Part shown: in pieces, positions 24,961 to 36,801 of the stretch
How the letters are laid out: each line of letters begins with the position of its first letter
Position numbering within the stretch: position 1 is the first letter of the stretch
Source of the DNA: Coturnix japonica
Lineage: Eukaryota > Chordata > Aves > Galliformes > Phasianidae
Assembly: GCF_001577835.2 (NCBI RefSeq)
Contig: NC_029521.1
Coordinates: 19,188,470-19,252,469, forward strand
Reading direction: 5' to 3'
Length of the DNA: 64,000 bases
The notes under the pieces: model-generated
The model's input: the letters and a program-made list of their open reading frames with translations, nothing else
The model's database searches: none
What the model was told of the DNA's origin: nothing
Position numbers and translations under genes: made by a program

Positions 24961-25228
24961 CTGCTCGGGACGCTGCGGCTGTGCCGTGCACGGTGGGCTC
25001 TGCGGGAACAGCACGGTGCTGTCTGGGAATCCCAGAGCTGTGCCTCCCCCAGCTGTCCGTCCGTGAGCATCTTCTGGGAGGAGAAGTTTCTTCTCACTCC
25101 AGTTAGTGCCCGTCCCTCAGCACTGCTCGTACTGGAGAAGAGGCGAACTGCTGCTGCCCTCACCGGGGGATGCAGGTTTGCTGCGTTCTCAGCACCTTCC
25201 TAAAGCACAGCTCTGGTGCTGACCCCCT

Positions 25229-25264
25229 GTCTCTCCTAGGGGATTTAATTTCTCTGGAGATAAC
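25229..25264 (+). repeat. 36-bp exact direct repeat, copy 1
   Basis: Identical over 36 bases to 26284-26319 (core CTCCTAGGGGATTTAATTTC). The flanks differ on both sides. It lies in DNMBP intron 1. Confidence 0.95.
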
Positions 25265-26283
25265 CCCTGGCAGTGCTTCAGCTGGTCCTGTTCTCAATGC
25301 TGTCTGGCCTCTAAGCTCTGCTGCATTTCTGCTGTTGGAAGTTCTGTCCCCAACATGCTCCTTAAACATCTCACTCCCTTTGCAGTGTGCCCAGGAAGCC
25401 TTAAGTTGTGTAATACACTGCAAATGACATCTGTTTTCAGGCTTTTCATGTTTCCATGACTTTCAGTTTTGTCCAAAGTAGCTTGTTTGCCCCTGGCCTC
25501 TGCCGTTTTCTTCTTTCCTTCCATTTCAGTTCTGTTGTTACCTTCACAAAAGGCCTGGAAGAGTTGTAGATGTGGAAATTTTAGGCTTTTTTTTTTTTGA
25601 AAGCTTTGCCAACTTCTGCTGAGAGACGTCACCATCATCCCCCTCATCTTGACTCACTCCTCTGGCTGCGAGTTGTGCTCGGCCTCCTGTTCAAATGCGT
25701 CCTGTGTGTTTTCACATCTCTCTATAGCACAGTTAAAGCCCACATCTCTGAGCTGCCTTATTTTGCTGTTTGTTTCCTGACGTCCACTGCTCTAACAAGG
25801 ACAACAGTTTCAGTTCTCTCTCCAGTCTCTCTCAGTGCCCCTTTTCCCTGATGCCTGGCGCCCACTCTGTTGCTGTTCCACTTGGGGTTAGCAGTGACAT
25901 CAAAAACGTGTTGAAAAACTTTAAATGAACATCATGGCAGGAGGAACTGAGCAGTACAGGACAGGAAGGTGCGATCCCCATAGAGCACCACGTGCTGTAG
26001 CTGCCCACAGCATCTCAGTTCAACATGCAGCAGCAGTGCTGGGGCAGGGGGTGGCTGTTCTGACGGACTTTGTAGTGGTGGTGATGCATGCCTAGGTGGG
26101 GCACCTGGAATTTTGCATAGCACTTCACTCTGTTAACTGATAATTTCCTAAAAGTATTTTCCTAATCATCTTGGAGTGATTGCTCAACCCCAGCTCTGTG
26201 TGACGCATCTTTTACTTTTCCTTCTCAGGAGCAGCGACAGGCTCTGCAGGGCATAGGTCCACATGATATCGAGTATCAACAGA

Positions 26284-26319
26284 GTCTCTCCTAGGGGATT
26301 TAATTTCTCTGGAGATAAC
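26284..26319 (+). repeat. 36-bp exact direct repeat, copy 2
   Basis: Identical over 36 bases to 25229-25264, starting 1055 bp downstream of it. It lies about 120 bp left of a CR1 fragment, but the repeat itself does not resemble CR1. Confidence 0.95.
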
Positions 26320-26439
26320 AAGCACCACAGAACAGGAGTGAAAGGAGGGCAAGGAGCAAAGTTTCCAGTTTGGGCTGGACTTCTATGTTTCTTGAATCCC
26401 TATCCAATATCCAAAGCGCTGTAGGGAGCTTCTACCCAA

Positions 26440-26805
26440 AATCATAGAGGCACGGAATGGCTGGGTTGTAAGTGACTTTATGGATCATCCTGTTCTGCAG
26501 TGGGTTGGTTGCCCCCCACCAGATCAGGGCCCATAGTCCCATCCAGCCTATCCCTGGGCAGCTTCCAGGACGGGGCACCCACTGCTTTCTGGTCAGCAGT
26601 GCCAGGGTCTCACCTCCATCTGAGTAAAGAGTTTCCTCCTAAATCTCCCCTCTTGTAGTTTAAAGCGATTTCCACCTGCCTTATCACTATCAGACTATGT
26701 ATTAAGTCAGTCCCCCTCCTGCTTGTAAGCTCACTGCAAGCACTGGAAGACCACAATGGTTTCTCACTTCTCTTCTTAAGGCTGGACAAGCCCATCTGCA
26801 TTGAA
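26440..26805 (-). mobile_element. CR1 LINE fragment
   Basis: Plus-strand text starts with a worn ATCATAGA tail and continues through GCCTATCCCTGGGCAGCTTC, AGTTTCCTCCTAAATCTCCC, TTATCACTATCAGACTATGT and GGCTGGACAAGCCCATCTGC. This is the complement of the CR1 3' part, with its 3' end on the left. It lies in DNMBP intron 1. Confidence 0.85.
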
Positions 26806-29800
26806 AAATACTGATCAGTGTACAGAGTGCTCAAATGTTGAGGAACGTCCTTGTCTGTAACAGTTCAACCTGTATGGGATATGCACATGATATGCAGTGA
26901 CTAATTTTGTGACTGTGCATTACCTACCCACAGGAGCCCAGCTCAGGTATGGCCTATCAGAAGTGCTGCTGTTGGGATTTTGTCTGGTTCTGATTATAAG
27001 CTGTGTCATTGTCATCTGTTTGCCACAATGACAAGAGGGACAAATGTGTGCTTTGGGATGGGAAAAGACAGGGCTCAGTAATGGTGCGTGCAGCGCTCGG
27101 TTCAGCCTGGCTACGATTTGGGAAGCTCTTATCTCCTAAGCTGATGTTCTGACCTTTTGCGTGTGTGCTTAGGTCCATGAGGCTATACATGAAGTATCCA
27201 TCACAGTGTCCTTGCTCACATGTTTTGGCAAGGTGTTCTGTTTTGCATTAACAATTGATGATGTGCTCCGGTTTCCAGATGACTTTCATTTGCTTGCCAT
27301 CTGGCCCAACACAAGATCCTCTTCCTTCTTCCCCAGCCCACGCCTGCCCCATGAACCCTGCTAGCCCACACTGAGCTTTGCTGTGCTGAGGGGCAGGTGA
27401 CAGTGCTGTGACAGCCAGTGTCCAGCTGGAGGGAGAAAATGTGCTTTGAATGGCTTGTGTGGCACATGCAGAGCTCCTGTGGCAAATGCTGCTGCATGTG
27501 AGATGCCAGTGGGTTGCTTAAGCAGCCTTTTTTCCTGGTGGTCCTGGTTCTGGAGGACTTGATGATAAGTGTATTTATTGTCATGATTTTTGGATGTCTA
27601 GTCACAAAGGAAATGAAGCCTTTTTTTAAAAGAGAGAAGATTCTTCTTCCTCTTGGGATCCAGATGGTGTTTGGAGATGGGAATATGTAAGAGATCTCAC
27701 GTTTCCCACTGTGTGCAGCTCAGCTGGGGGCTCCTTAGGATCTGCAGAGATGATCAGAATGTCCTAATGAGGGGCTGCAGCCTGAGTCTGGTGACAGAAG
27801 GCTCCTCTCTGTACCACTAAGCCTGGTTTTGACCTGCTTGTCTGCTCTGTCTGGGATGGTGGGGCTGGCTCAGCAGTTTGCCTCAGTCCCTGCATTGGCA
27901 CCATCTCCAGGGCCTCTCTCAATGGGGTATTGTTTCTCCCACCCAGGAATGTGCAGGCAAGCAAGGACCTCCGGCAGCTCACAGTGCAGTGTGTTCTGTG
28001 CAGTGCTGGGGGAGTGGCTGTGGCTGCTGGCACAGCTCCGGGGACTCGCGTGTGCTCGTGTGAGCAATGCCCTGTCTGTGGGGCACGCTGCAGATCTCTT
28101 ACAGAAGCCACACTGACAGCTGTGGAGTGCACAGAACAGGCAGAGGGGCATCTCCATTTCTGGGGGTAGATTCCGTCTTCCATGGACAGGCATTGGGTTA
28201 CCATGAGCAGGAAGAGGTGTGAAATAGCATAGGTAAAATGCATGGCTATTTTCAACTATTAAAAAAAAAAGAGAGAGAGAGTGATGTTATTTGTTAATAT
28301 TCTTTAATTGCTCTGTGTCAAACTTGGCTTTCATGTGTTCTTCGGAATGAGACTCCTACTTGGTTTACTGCTAGGCAGGCTCTCGGTTTTTAAAAGGCTG
28401 AGACATCTGCTGCACAAGAACGTGCTTGTCCCTTGTGCAAACCACCTGTGCATGTGGAAGCATGCACTGCATTTCTTTTGTTTGGTGATATGTTCATTTC
28501 TTGGTTACTGCACTGGTGAGTTGTGCCGTAGCACTGCCCATATCCAGCCCTGGCAGTGCTGTGTCTGAGAAGTTGAGAAGTGTTCTGTACAGAACAGGTG
28601 GACATAGAGCTTAATAAGTTGGGTTCTCTTGCCTTTTTATTGCTTTTATCTCATCACCTGATCAGAACTTTGGGAATACTGCTGGATTAGCTGTCTCCAA
28701 GCTGATGCGGTATCTTCTTTTGCTGTAATATTGTTGGTAATCTACCTACAGTGGTCTGTCACGTTGCTGTCTTTCCTTCTGAGAGCCCCAAATCCTTGCT
28801 TCAGCATCTTTCAGCAAAAGCAGGGAAGAAAGAAAGAACTGTTTCTACGGTACGGAAACTCATCAGAAATTAATTTACTTATCCTTGCCATTAAAGAGTC
28901 AAAAAGTGCATCTGTATCACCATCTTCAGTAGATGTGCTTCCATCTAAGTGATGGCACACTGAGCAAGTGCCCGGCGGTAATCACTGTTTTCTTGGTGAG
29001 CCCTTTATTTGAGGAGTCCTACCCAGTCCAACCACAAAGGAGGAGGAGAGGAGAAGTCATCTGAGTCAGTGTGTAAATGCCTCCTCTTGGCTGCAGTGGC
29101 GTGATCCTGTCTGCTCTGAAGGTCTCACAGCAATCTTGTAACTGAGCTAATGGCTCTCATTTCGTTCTAGTCTGTCCTTTCATCAGCCCACACTGGACCA
29201 GACATACTCCAGAGCTAATGGCAAGGGCTGGTCTGTGTTCCTTGAAGGTGATGTGTGCTGAGGCTGCATGCGGGAGGCTGGGAGCGGTGATTAATGCCCT
29301 GGGAATTTGCCTTGCCTCGTTACACAGCACCATAGTGTCAGGGCGCCAGGAACGTGTTACCTACTGTGCTCAGGATCAGGCAGCAAGACAGAGACAGTGT
29401 GTTCTCAGTGGGGTGAGCTCGCTGCTGTGCTGCAGCTTCATACTTGCACAGTGAGGCTGTCTTTGGATGTGGGTCTGCTGCTTGGTGGGGGTGGCAATCC
29501 TGTCCTGCTGCAGTCTGCACCCCTGGCCCTTGCCATGATGCAGCCCCAGCGTTTACTTGGTTTGGAGGGCAGTCCCTCCCCGTGGCTGGGGGATTGTCCA
29601 TCTGGAGGTGAGAGGGGATGGCTCCCAGCCAGCAGTCAGACTGTGACTCACTGGGATCTCAGGCGGAGCCCTGCTCTCCTGCACTCTGCTCTTCCTGCGG
29701 GAGCCTCTGCACAAGCTGCTGCTGCATGTTTGTTCTCATCAGGCTGCCCTGGACTGGAGCTGGGAGAAGCTCATGTCCACCATTAAAGCTGAGGAGCTGG

Positions 29801-31787
29801 ACTGTGCAGGTTTCCAGTCTGGAAGATTCTGGGAGGCTTCCTTCTCTAGATGAGGATTTGGAGAAAATGTCAGTCAGCTCTCTGTGGAGTAAGACAATGC
29901 CAAGACCATGGAAAACATAATATTTTGTGTTCTAATCGTGTTATGGAGTGAGCTAACCCCATGGGACTGATCTCAAACACACCTATACTCAAACAGAAAA
30001 GAAGAGCAAACAGGCTTGTTTTCAGAGATACTTCACAGTCCCTTGCTGGAAGAGGACCATTTCCAGGTGCCTTCAGTGGGCTGCAACATGTTTCCCAGTA
30101 GCTGCAGCTGTATGGGTTTACACTTCCTGCCATCTGGCTGGTGAGGCACTGATCTGGTGCTGTACACGGGGTGATTCTAAAGACATATGTGCAAAAAGTA
30201 TCCCTTATATTTGTTATGAGGGTGGGAGTGGCCACTGCCATCAGTGATCTTCATGGGCTTGTCAGAAATCCCCAGCAGTCTCCCTGTCTCTGGCCCTTAG
30301 CAAGCATCCCGTCCCCTCCCTTCTTTCCAAAGTCAGCGTGTGACTGCTGCAGTGTGAAAGTGGATTAGTGGTAGTCCTTCAGTTGGTCTCTGTTGTAACT
30401 GCAGTTAATGGGTACATGGAAGAATAACTGCCCCTCTCACTCCTTTCTCATTTGAAACAGTCCCTAGAGCTCATGGCAGATATTTCTAGGACCCTGAGCT
30501 CAGCCTCGTGCCATAGCCACCACAACTCGTTGCAGGGCTGCTTTCTTGTCTTTAGCATTTGCAGACTCACTAGTGACCCTTCCATCTTTTTTACTACTCC
30601 ACATGGGCATGTTTGTAATACTGTTGCTTTTTCTGCCTCAGTAGGTTCCTGCTATCCTGAACTGCAGCTCTTTGTGCTCCCGATTCACTCCGGTCCATTC
30701 ATCTCTTTTTGGTGACATAGCACTGTCGGGGCTGGATATTGGGCTCTTTGTTCAGCCAGCACAATGCTGGCGATGGCAGGGCAGTCTGCGCCCCAAGGAT
30801 CTCACATGCTCATAGTAGAGCAGCATAGGGATGCTGGGCTGGGAGTGGGGGTGTGGTGGTGGTAGAATGTGGGCATGGCTGGGGTAGGAGGGATGTGGTT
30901 CTGCTGAGCACAGACCCTCTTTGTTCCCAAGAGGTGAGTCGGACTGGATAAACACGGCAGTCCTGTCAGCAGAAAGCATTTCCCTGGCTGGATCCCTTGC
31001 TGGCACTCCTGGTGGAAGTTTGCCATACCTCCATAGCAAGGCTGTGTTTCTGCTGTTTGCAAGTGTTCCTGACTCACCAGGGCTCAGGTGGACCATACAG
31101 GGCTGTCTGTTCATGGTGTGCCTTGCTGTGTTGTCACCCTGGTGCAGGAGGACAGCAGCAGGGTCCTGGCTCAGCAGCTGCTTTAAAGGAAGGGGCAGAC
31201 TTTCTGGGTGTAGGACATGTCCCTCAGTTCTTCTGTGAGGAGAGAATTTCAGCCTTGTTCAGGGCTTCACAGCAGGCCTTGCATTCTTCATTGGCTGCGG
31301 CTCCAGGGACAGGAGCTCAGGCAAGCAGAATACGTGGGAAGGGGTTGCATTTGCCCAGCCTTCCAGAAGGGACTGGGCAAGCAGTGATGTCTGCTGCCTG
31401 CTCACAGAGGCCCCAGCAGGCTCCGGGTCTGCCCTGGCGTCAGGGAAGCTTGGAGCTTCCTCCTCTCCGCACTTCCTTCCTGATGAGAATTCAGTCCCAG
31501 ATTTTCTTGCGGTTTCTCTCCCTGGTACAGCACAAACAAGTCCCAGCGGAGGTAGCCACAAAGGCTGCACAAGTCAGGTTGGACTACTGGAAAACACCAC
31601 TCCTGTGGCAGCAAGGTCTGAGGCACAAGGAGGGGTTTTGTGAGCTCGGAACAAGACTTCCTCATAGTATCCCTGTCTCTTATGCTTGAGAAGGTCTTCC
31701 CTTTCTGAAATGTGGTAATTTCAGGTGTTTCTTGCTGCTAATGAACTTCCCACTGTGTCTCAGCCATAGGTCCCGATCTGCCTGCAG

Positions 31788-34700
31788 ACCCCACGCAATG
31801 GAAGCTGGCTCTGTGGTACGAGCAGTCTTTGATTTCTGTCCCAGCGTTTCTGAGGAGCTGCCCCTCTTTGTGGGAGATGTCATCGAGGTGCTGGATGTGG
31901 TGGATGAGTTCTGGCTGCTTGGCAAAAAGGAAGGCGTCACAGGTAAGAGCTGGAGGTGTCCATACCTAGATTTGTAGGTGCTCAGGGCATCTTCCCTGGC
32001 CTTCACTCTGCCAGTGGAACATGCATTTTACTAAATCTTTTGCTGGACTTCAGTTGGGACTGAGGATGCGGGTTCCCTGCCACCAATCTCCTGCAAGCTG
32101 CACCTCTAAAGTTCAGACAGCTCAGTTGTTTTTTGAGAGGTCAGTGTTGTGTCACTCCTCAAGGCGGGAGCTTCATAACACTAGGTGCTAGCTGCATCCT
32201 CTATGGTGGGACAGCCCATTTCCTGGCTAGTTTATGTGCTGACCTGCTGTGGCACTGGAAGGGGAGAGGAAACAGATGCACTGAGAATGGAAATGCTAAG
32301 TGACCTTGTCAGGTCAAGTCAGTGGGAGATTCCGTGTCCCCCTTGGAACCCTCTGACTCAGTCCTGCTTCCTCCTTTCTGCTTTAAAACACTTTCCCAAG
32401 CAAGCTGCCATCAATACCTGGGCGCCTTAAGTAGTGTGCAAGTCTGTTAAACTTGGGGTAAGTGTGAGAAACTTTTGAAGCAGCAAAATGCTCTTAGTGA
32501 AACACTAAAAGTCTCATCCTGTTTTATGCAGCCCTTTCTCATCTTCATACTGATGTTGAGAAGACACGTGAGCTCTCAGCAAGATGAAAACCAGGCCACT
32601 TCAAAGCATAAGCCCCACTCCTTGCTCAGCATGAGAGGAGTGCTGCACTTCCAGGCCTGGCTGTGGAGATGGGGCTGCCTTGCAGCAGCAGTCTGGGCTC
32701 TGCTGCCAGCTGTGGGCTGTCAGGCGCCTGTCTCTGTGTAAAACAAAGATGGACAGGAGCAAAGGTGGAGAGGAGGGATTTTCTCCTGTGCTCCATTTAG
32801 CTGATAAATGGCATTAAATGAGTGCATGCCTAATCCTGCTGCTGCTGAAGTTACGGGGTACAAATTACTTATGCAGAAATCACCAGCAGCTACTTCACCA
32901 CTGTTATTTCTCCCGGTGTAACTGATGCACTCATTCTCAAGAAGATGAAGTTATGAAGGAACAACAAACAGATGTATATCGTAGCTCAAAGATAAAGAAA
33001 CACACTGAAGTCAAACAGCGTGTTTTTAGTGACCTTTAACTCAAACTCCTTTTGCATTCCCGCTTTTCCTTGGAACAGCTGTTGTAGTTTTCTGCCCAGT
33101 TTTCTAAGCTAAAGTTTCAGGGGATTGAAAAAGCACTTTTTAGTAGAAGCTGTGGCAGTGCTGCAGCCTACCAATAATAATACTTAATGCTCTATGGGGA
33201 ATAATTAGTGTAGCTCCATTATTTCCTTCCTAACACTCTTAGGTTGTTTCCATGTACAGAGCAGGAAACTGGCATGGAAAAAAAGAGGAGTTGGTTAAAA
33301 CTGTAAAGGAAGCCACTGAAACTGGAAGCCTGTGGGCTGTTGGTTCCACCTCAGGTTAATGACAGCAGGTGGGAAACTGCCTAGTCCCAGTTGAAAGTAC
33401 TGAATGCCTTCAATATGATGTCTCCAAGTTTTTGTAGAGAATGTAAACATCATATTGAGTGGACATCACGAGTGAATGCTGGAAGTGCTGCTGGCCCATA
33501 TTCCATCATTTCTCTCTGCAACAGATTGTAAAAGATTGCAGTGACATTTGTAGTGGGCTTTGCAGTGGGCTCTGCTATATCCAGTGATCCTGGGACTGAC
33601 ATCAGTAGCTGGGTAAGGTCTTAAAATGGCCAACAAGCGTGCGTAGCTTTGCCTGCTCAGAATAGCTGGGCATCCAGCAGTGGGTGCCATGGTGAAATAC
33701 CTGCATGAGGTGGTAAAATGGGGAAGGTCCCTGCAGCCTTAGCAGTGCTGCAGCTGTGGCAGTGCCTCTGGATCACAGACCTGGCCTTCCCAAGTTTGGT
33801 ATCATGACTTCAGTGCTGAGGCTGTGCTGGGGCCAAGCCTTACAGAGCAGGAAGCACAAGGTAGATATGCCCTGTCAGAAGACACTGGTCTTGTGGTCTA
33901 GCACTACTGGATCCCAGTCCTTGTCATGGCAGTGATTGGTGAATTGAGCAGAGGAAGAGGAGAAAACCTGGTATGTCTGTTCCCAGGAACTCAGTGTTGA
34001 TAGTATTGGTTGCCTGGAGCGAGCCAAAGACATAATGATTTTTGTTCTGTTAGTATTTAAATCCGCAGAAATTTCCTCTTCCTCCACGCTGCCGATGTTC
34101 CCTGGGTAGCTATGGATGCAGCATTTTCCTTTAGCAAGAGAAGTAGATTCCAGGGTCTGGAAGGAGGGTGGAGGGAGTTGTGGTGGGCTACAGGAAGGAC
34201 TCATTGCTGACAGCTGCTTCTCATTTCAGGGCAGTTTCCTAGCAGCTTTGTGGAACTGGTGGATATTCCCCTTCTGAAGCAGGGAGAGAAGCTGTTTGTT
34301 TGTACCAGTGACTTCACATCTCAAGAGCCAGGGAGCTTGTCATTGCAGAGAGGTAATCCCTGTCCTCTTCCTTTGCTTTGCATCTCATAGACACCTTCCC
34401 TTCTTCTAGAAGCATGGGGTGAGCCTAGTTGCAGCATCCTGCCTAGAGCGGCAGAGAAAAATTTTTCGATTCCCCACAGCATGTGAACCTTTGTGTTCCT
34501 GCCACCTCTCAATACCAATTTCTTATTTCTTATTTCTTACCCTTGAAACTCCAAATGCTAGAGTTGTGTGATTACAGTAGACTTACAGCTGCCATTTAAT
34601 TGCACTCCCATCCCTAAATCCTAGACATGTGTTTGAGAGGGGGTGGGAGGGAATCAATCTGTAAAGCTACTTGACTGTTAGAAACTCATTTCAAACTGTG

Positions 34701-36801
34701 AATCTTAGTTATGTGTGTGCATGAGACTGCTGATGCTTCATGCCTCACCTCCAGTCTGTGCTCTTGTGCACCCCCAGAAAACTGCACTTCATGTGGAGTG
34801 CCAGACCTTACCCACAGCCAGTAAGGCCACAGGAAGGCAGGAACAAGAGGTGAGAAGCAATCAGGAGGGCAGTTTTGAACTGGTATGTCTCATTCCCTAC
34901 AGGAGACTTGGTGATCCTGAGTGGTCCTCTGGCCTCCAGCTGGCTCCAAGGCAGAAGCAGCTGTGGTTCCAAGGGCTTTTTCCCTTCATCATGTGTGAGG
35001 GAGTTGCACCTTACAGTTCGGAGCTGTCAGTTCTCCCACAGCTCTCTCCTGGAGGTACCTGCCTACTCACTGGGCCAAGCCAGGGCCTTGATGGGTCTTT
35101 CTGCTCAGCTGGAGGAGGAGTTGGACTTCAGAGAAGGGGATGTGATCAACATCGTTGGCATACCAGAGCCTGGTTGGTTTGAGGGGGAGCTCCAAGGCCG
35201 CAGGGGCATTTTCCCAGAAGGTTTTGTGGAGCTGCTTACTCCTCTGAGAGCAGCAGGAACTTCAGTGGATCAAGAGCCTGCAGGGCGTTGTGACACCAAT
35301 GGGACAGTGCCTACCAAGCAGGAGGAAGATGGCAGAGAGAATGGAGGGCAGGAGCCAGGGAGCACCTATGGTGTTGCCTTGTACCAGTTCCAAGCTTTGG
35401 AGTCTGAGGAACTGGATTTTGATGTGGGTGACAGGATTCGGATTGTGGGCATTCTGGAGGATGGCTGGCTAGAGGGGGAACTGAGGGGGAAACGTGGTAT
35501 CTTCCCACACAGATTTGTGAGACTGGAGGCTTCTGACCTTTACAGGGAAAAGGTGGGTGCTGGTGATCCCCTGGCTGGAGGCAGCTGTGAGGTGATTATC
35601 CATCAAGACTTAGAGAGCACCTGTTCCAGAGTTCTCCCTTTGCTGGAAAAAGATAGCTGGGACAAGGAGGATGGCTTGGTTGCACACCCTGAGCCTGACA
35701 CTGTTGTGTCTCACATGGCAGGGAGATCTGAGGCTCCTTTGAGCACTGACTTGAGGCAGTGTCAGGCCTTTCCTGATGCAGGGCTCCAGGAATTACATCC
35801 TGGAACCACAGCAGATTCCCTCCCTTTTGAATGCACAAAGACAGTCAATGGCCTTCTCCACTCTACTCAGCTGCCTCCGCAGCATAGCAGTGAGCCAGGC
35901 CAAGCAGGTGTATTGGAACCTCCAGCCCTGCCTGAGCGTGATGGCAGCAGACCCACCATGCCCTCACAGACTCCCTGCTCCCCACCAGACATTTGTGGAA
36001 GCCAGGCCATTCCTCCTCCTAGCAGCTGGGCAGCATCAGAGCCCCAGGAGAAGCAGAGCAGCATCCAGGACCTGGATGGTTGGGTGGATGACCAGCAGAA
36101 GTCCAAACCATGTTCTTCTGGCTGGGGAGGTGTCCACATGGGTCTGGATACACGGGCTGGGAGCTGGAGCGAGTGCTCCTCACTGGCAGCACAGGGGCAC
36201 AGTGGCACAGACCTTGACTCAAAACTGACAGAGCAACTGGTGCAGTTTGAGAAGAGTCTGTCGAGTACCAGTGCTGAGCAGGACAAGGTCTCTCGTCACT
36301 TCTCTATCTTGGACTATAGCTCTGAGAATGACATTGTTCGTGGGTCTCCCAAGTGTGCCCCCCTTGCCAAGCTGCCAGAAAGGAGGAAGGCCCTAAGACC
36401 ACCCCCTCCTCGGCCCAGCACCCTTGCAACAACTCCCATGCCCAAAGGCCGGTCTCTGTCATTCTCGGTGAAGCCCTCCCGGCCCGCTCCCCGGCCTCCG
36501 TCAAGCACTCAGAGAAGGAGCGTGGTCCCTCCACAGCTGCAACCCAATGTAGCAGAGCAGCATGCAGAGGAAAGCCGTGAGGATGCAACACAGACAGGAT
36601 CAGCTTCTCCCTGCTCCATCTTGCTGATGAGGATTGGAGAGCTGGAGCGAGACCTGGAGGCTTACAGGAAGACCCGCACTGAGCTCACCTTGCTGCTGGA
36701 GGAGCAGCAGGATGAGCTGGTGAGAGCAGAGACCCTGGAGAACCTTGATTTCTGTGACTCCAACATTGAGAGCCTCAGTGCAGAGCTGCAGGAGCTGAGA
36801 G
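31788..36801 (+). CDS. DNMBP: DNMBP N-terminal module: four SH3 domains, proline-rich linker, coiled coil
   Basis: Three exons (coding 31798-31942, 34230-34352, 34903-36801) encode residues 1-723. SH3-1 spans about residues 5-65 and SH3-2 about 70-128. SH3-3 spans about 145-205 ([19 protein letters not shown] ... GWFEGEL) and SH3-4 about 245-300 ([19 protein letters not shown] ... GWLEGEL). In human Tuba this cluster binds dynamin. A long, poorly conserved linker follows, then a proline-rich run ([18 protein letters not shown]) and a heptad-like stretch near the end ([20 protein letters not shown]). The 1.9-kb third exon is one uninterrupted frame, as in mammals. Confidence 0.93.

Larger units (their letters stand above)
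24666..31787 (+). other. DNMBP intron 1 (about 7.1 kb)
   Basis: The intron lies between the probable non-coding exon and the exon with the start codon. It contains the 36-bp repeat pair, one CR1 fragment and an A10 (GA)n tract near 28261-28281. A long open frame at 30997-31689 shows no recognisable similarity. No exon was supported inside it. Confidence 0.55.

Noticed and set aside
23898-25106. 402-residue plus-strand open frame across the DNMBP CpG island
   Set aside because: CG-rich sequence has few stops; the peptide is Arg/Gly/Pro/Ala-rich low complexity, open on both strands, and crosses a good donor at 24666.
24284-25163. Antisense open frames of 230-290 residues over the same island
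   Set aside because: Same compositional effect; no similarity or splice support.
30997-31689. 230-residue open frame shortly before the DNMBP start exon
   Set aside because: No recognisable domain, out of context with the conserved MEAGSVV start, and no phase-compatible donor-acceptor evidence.
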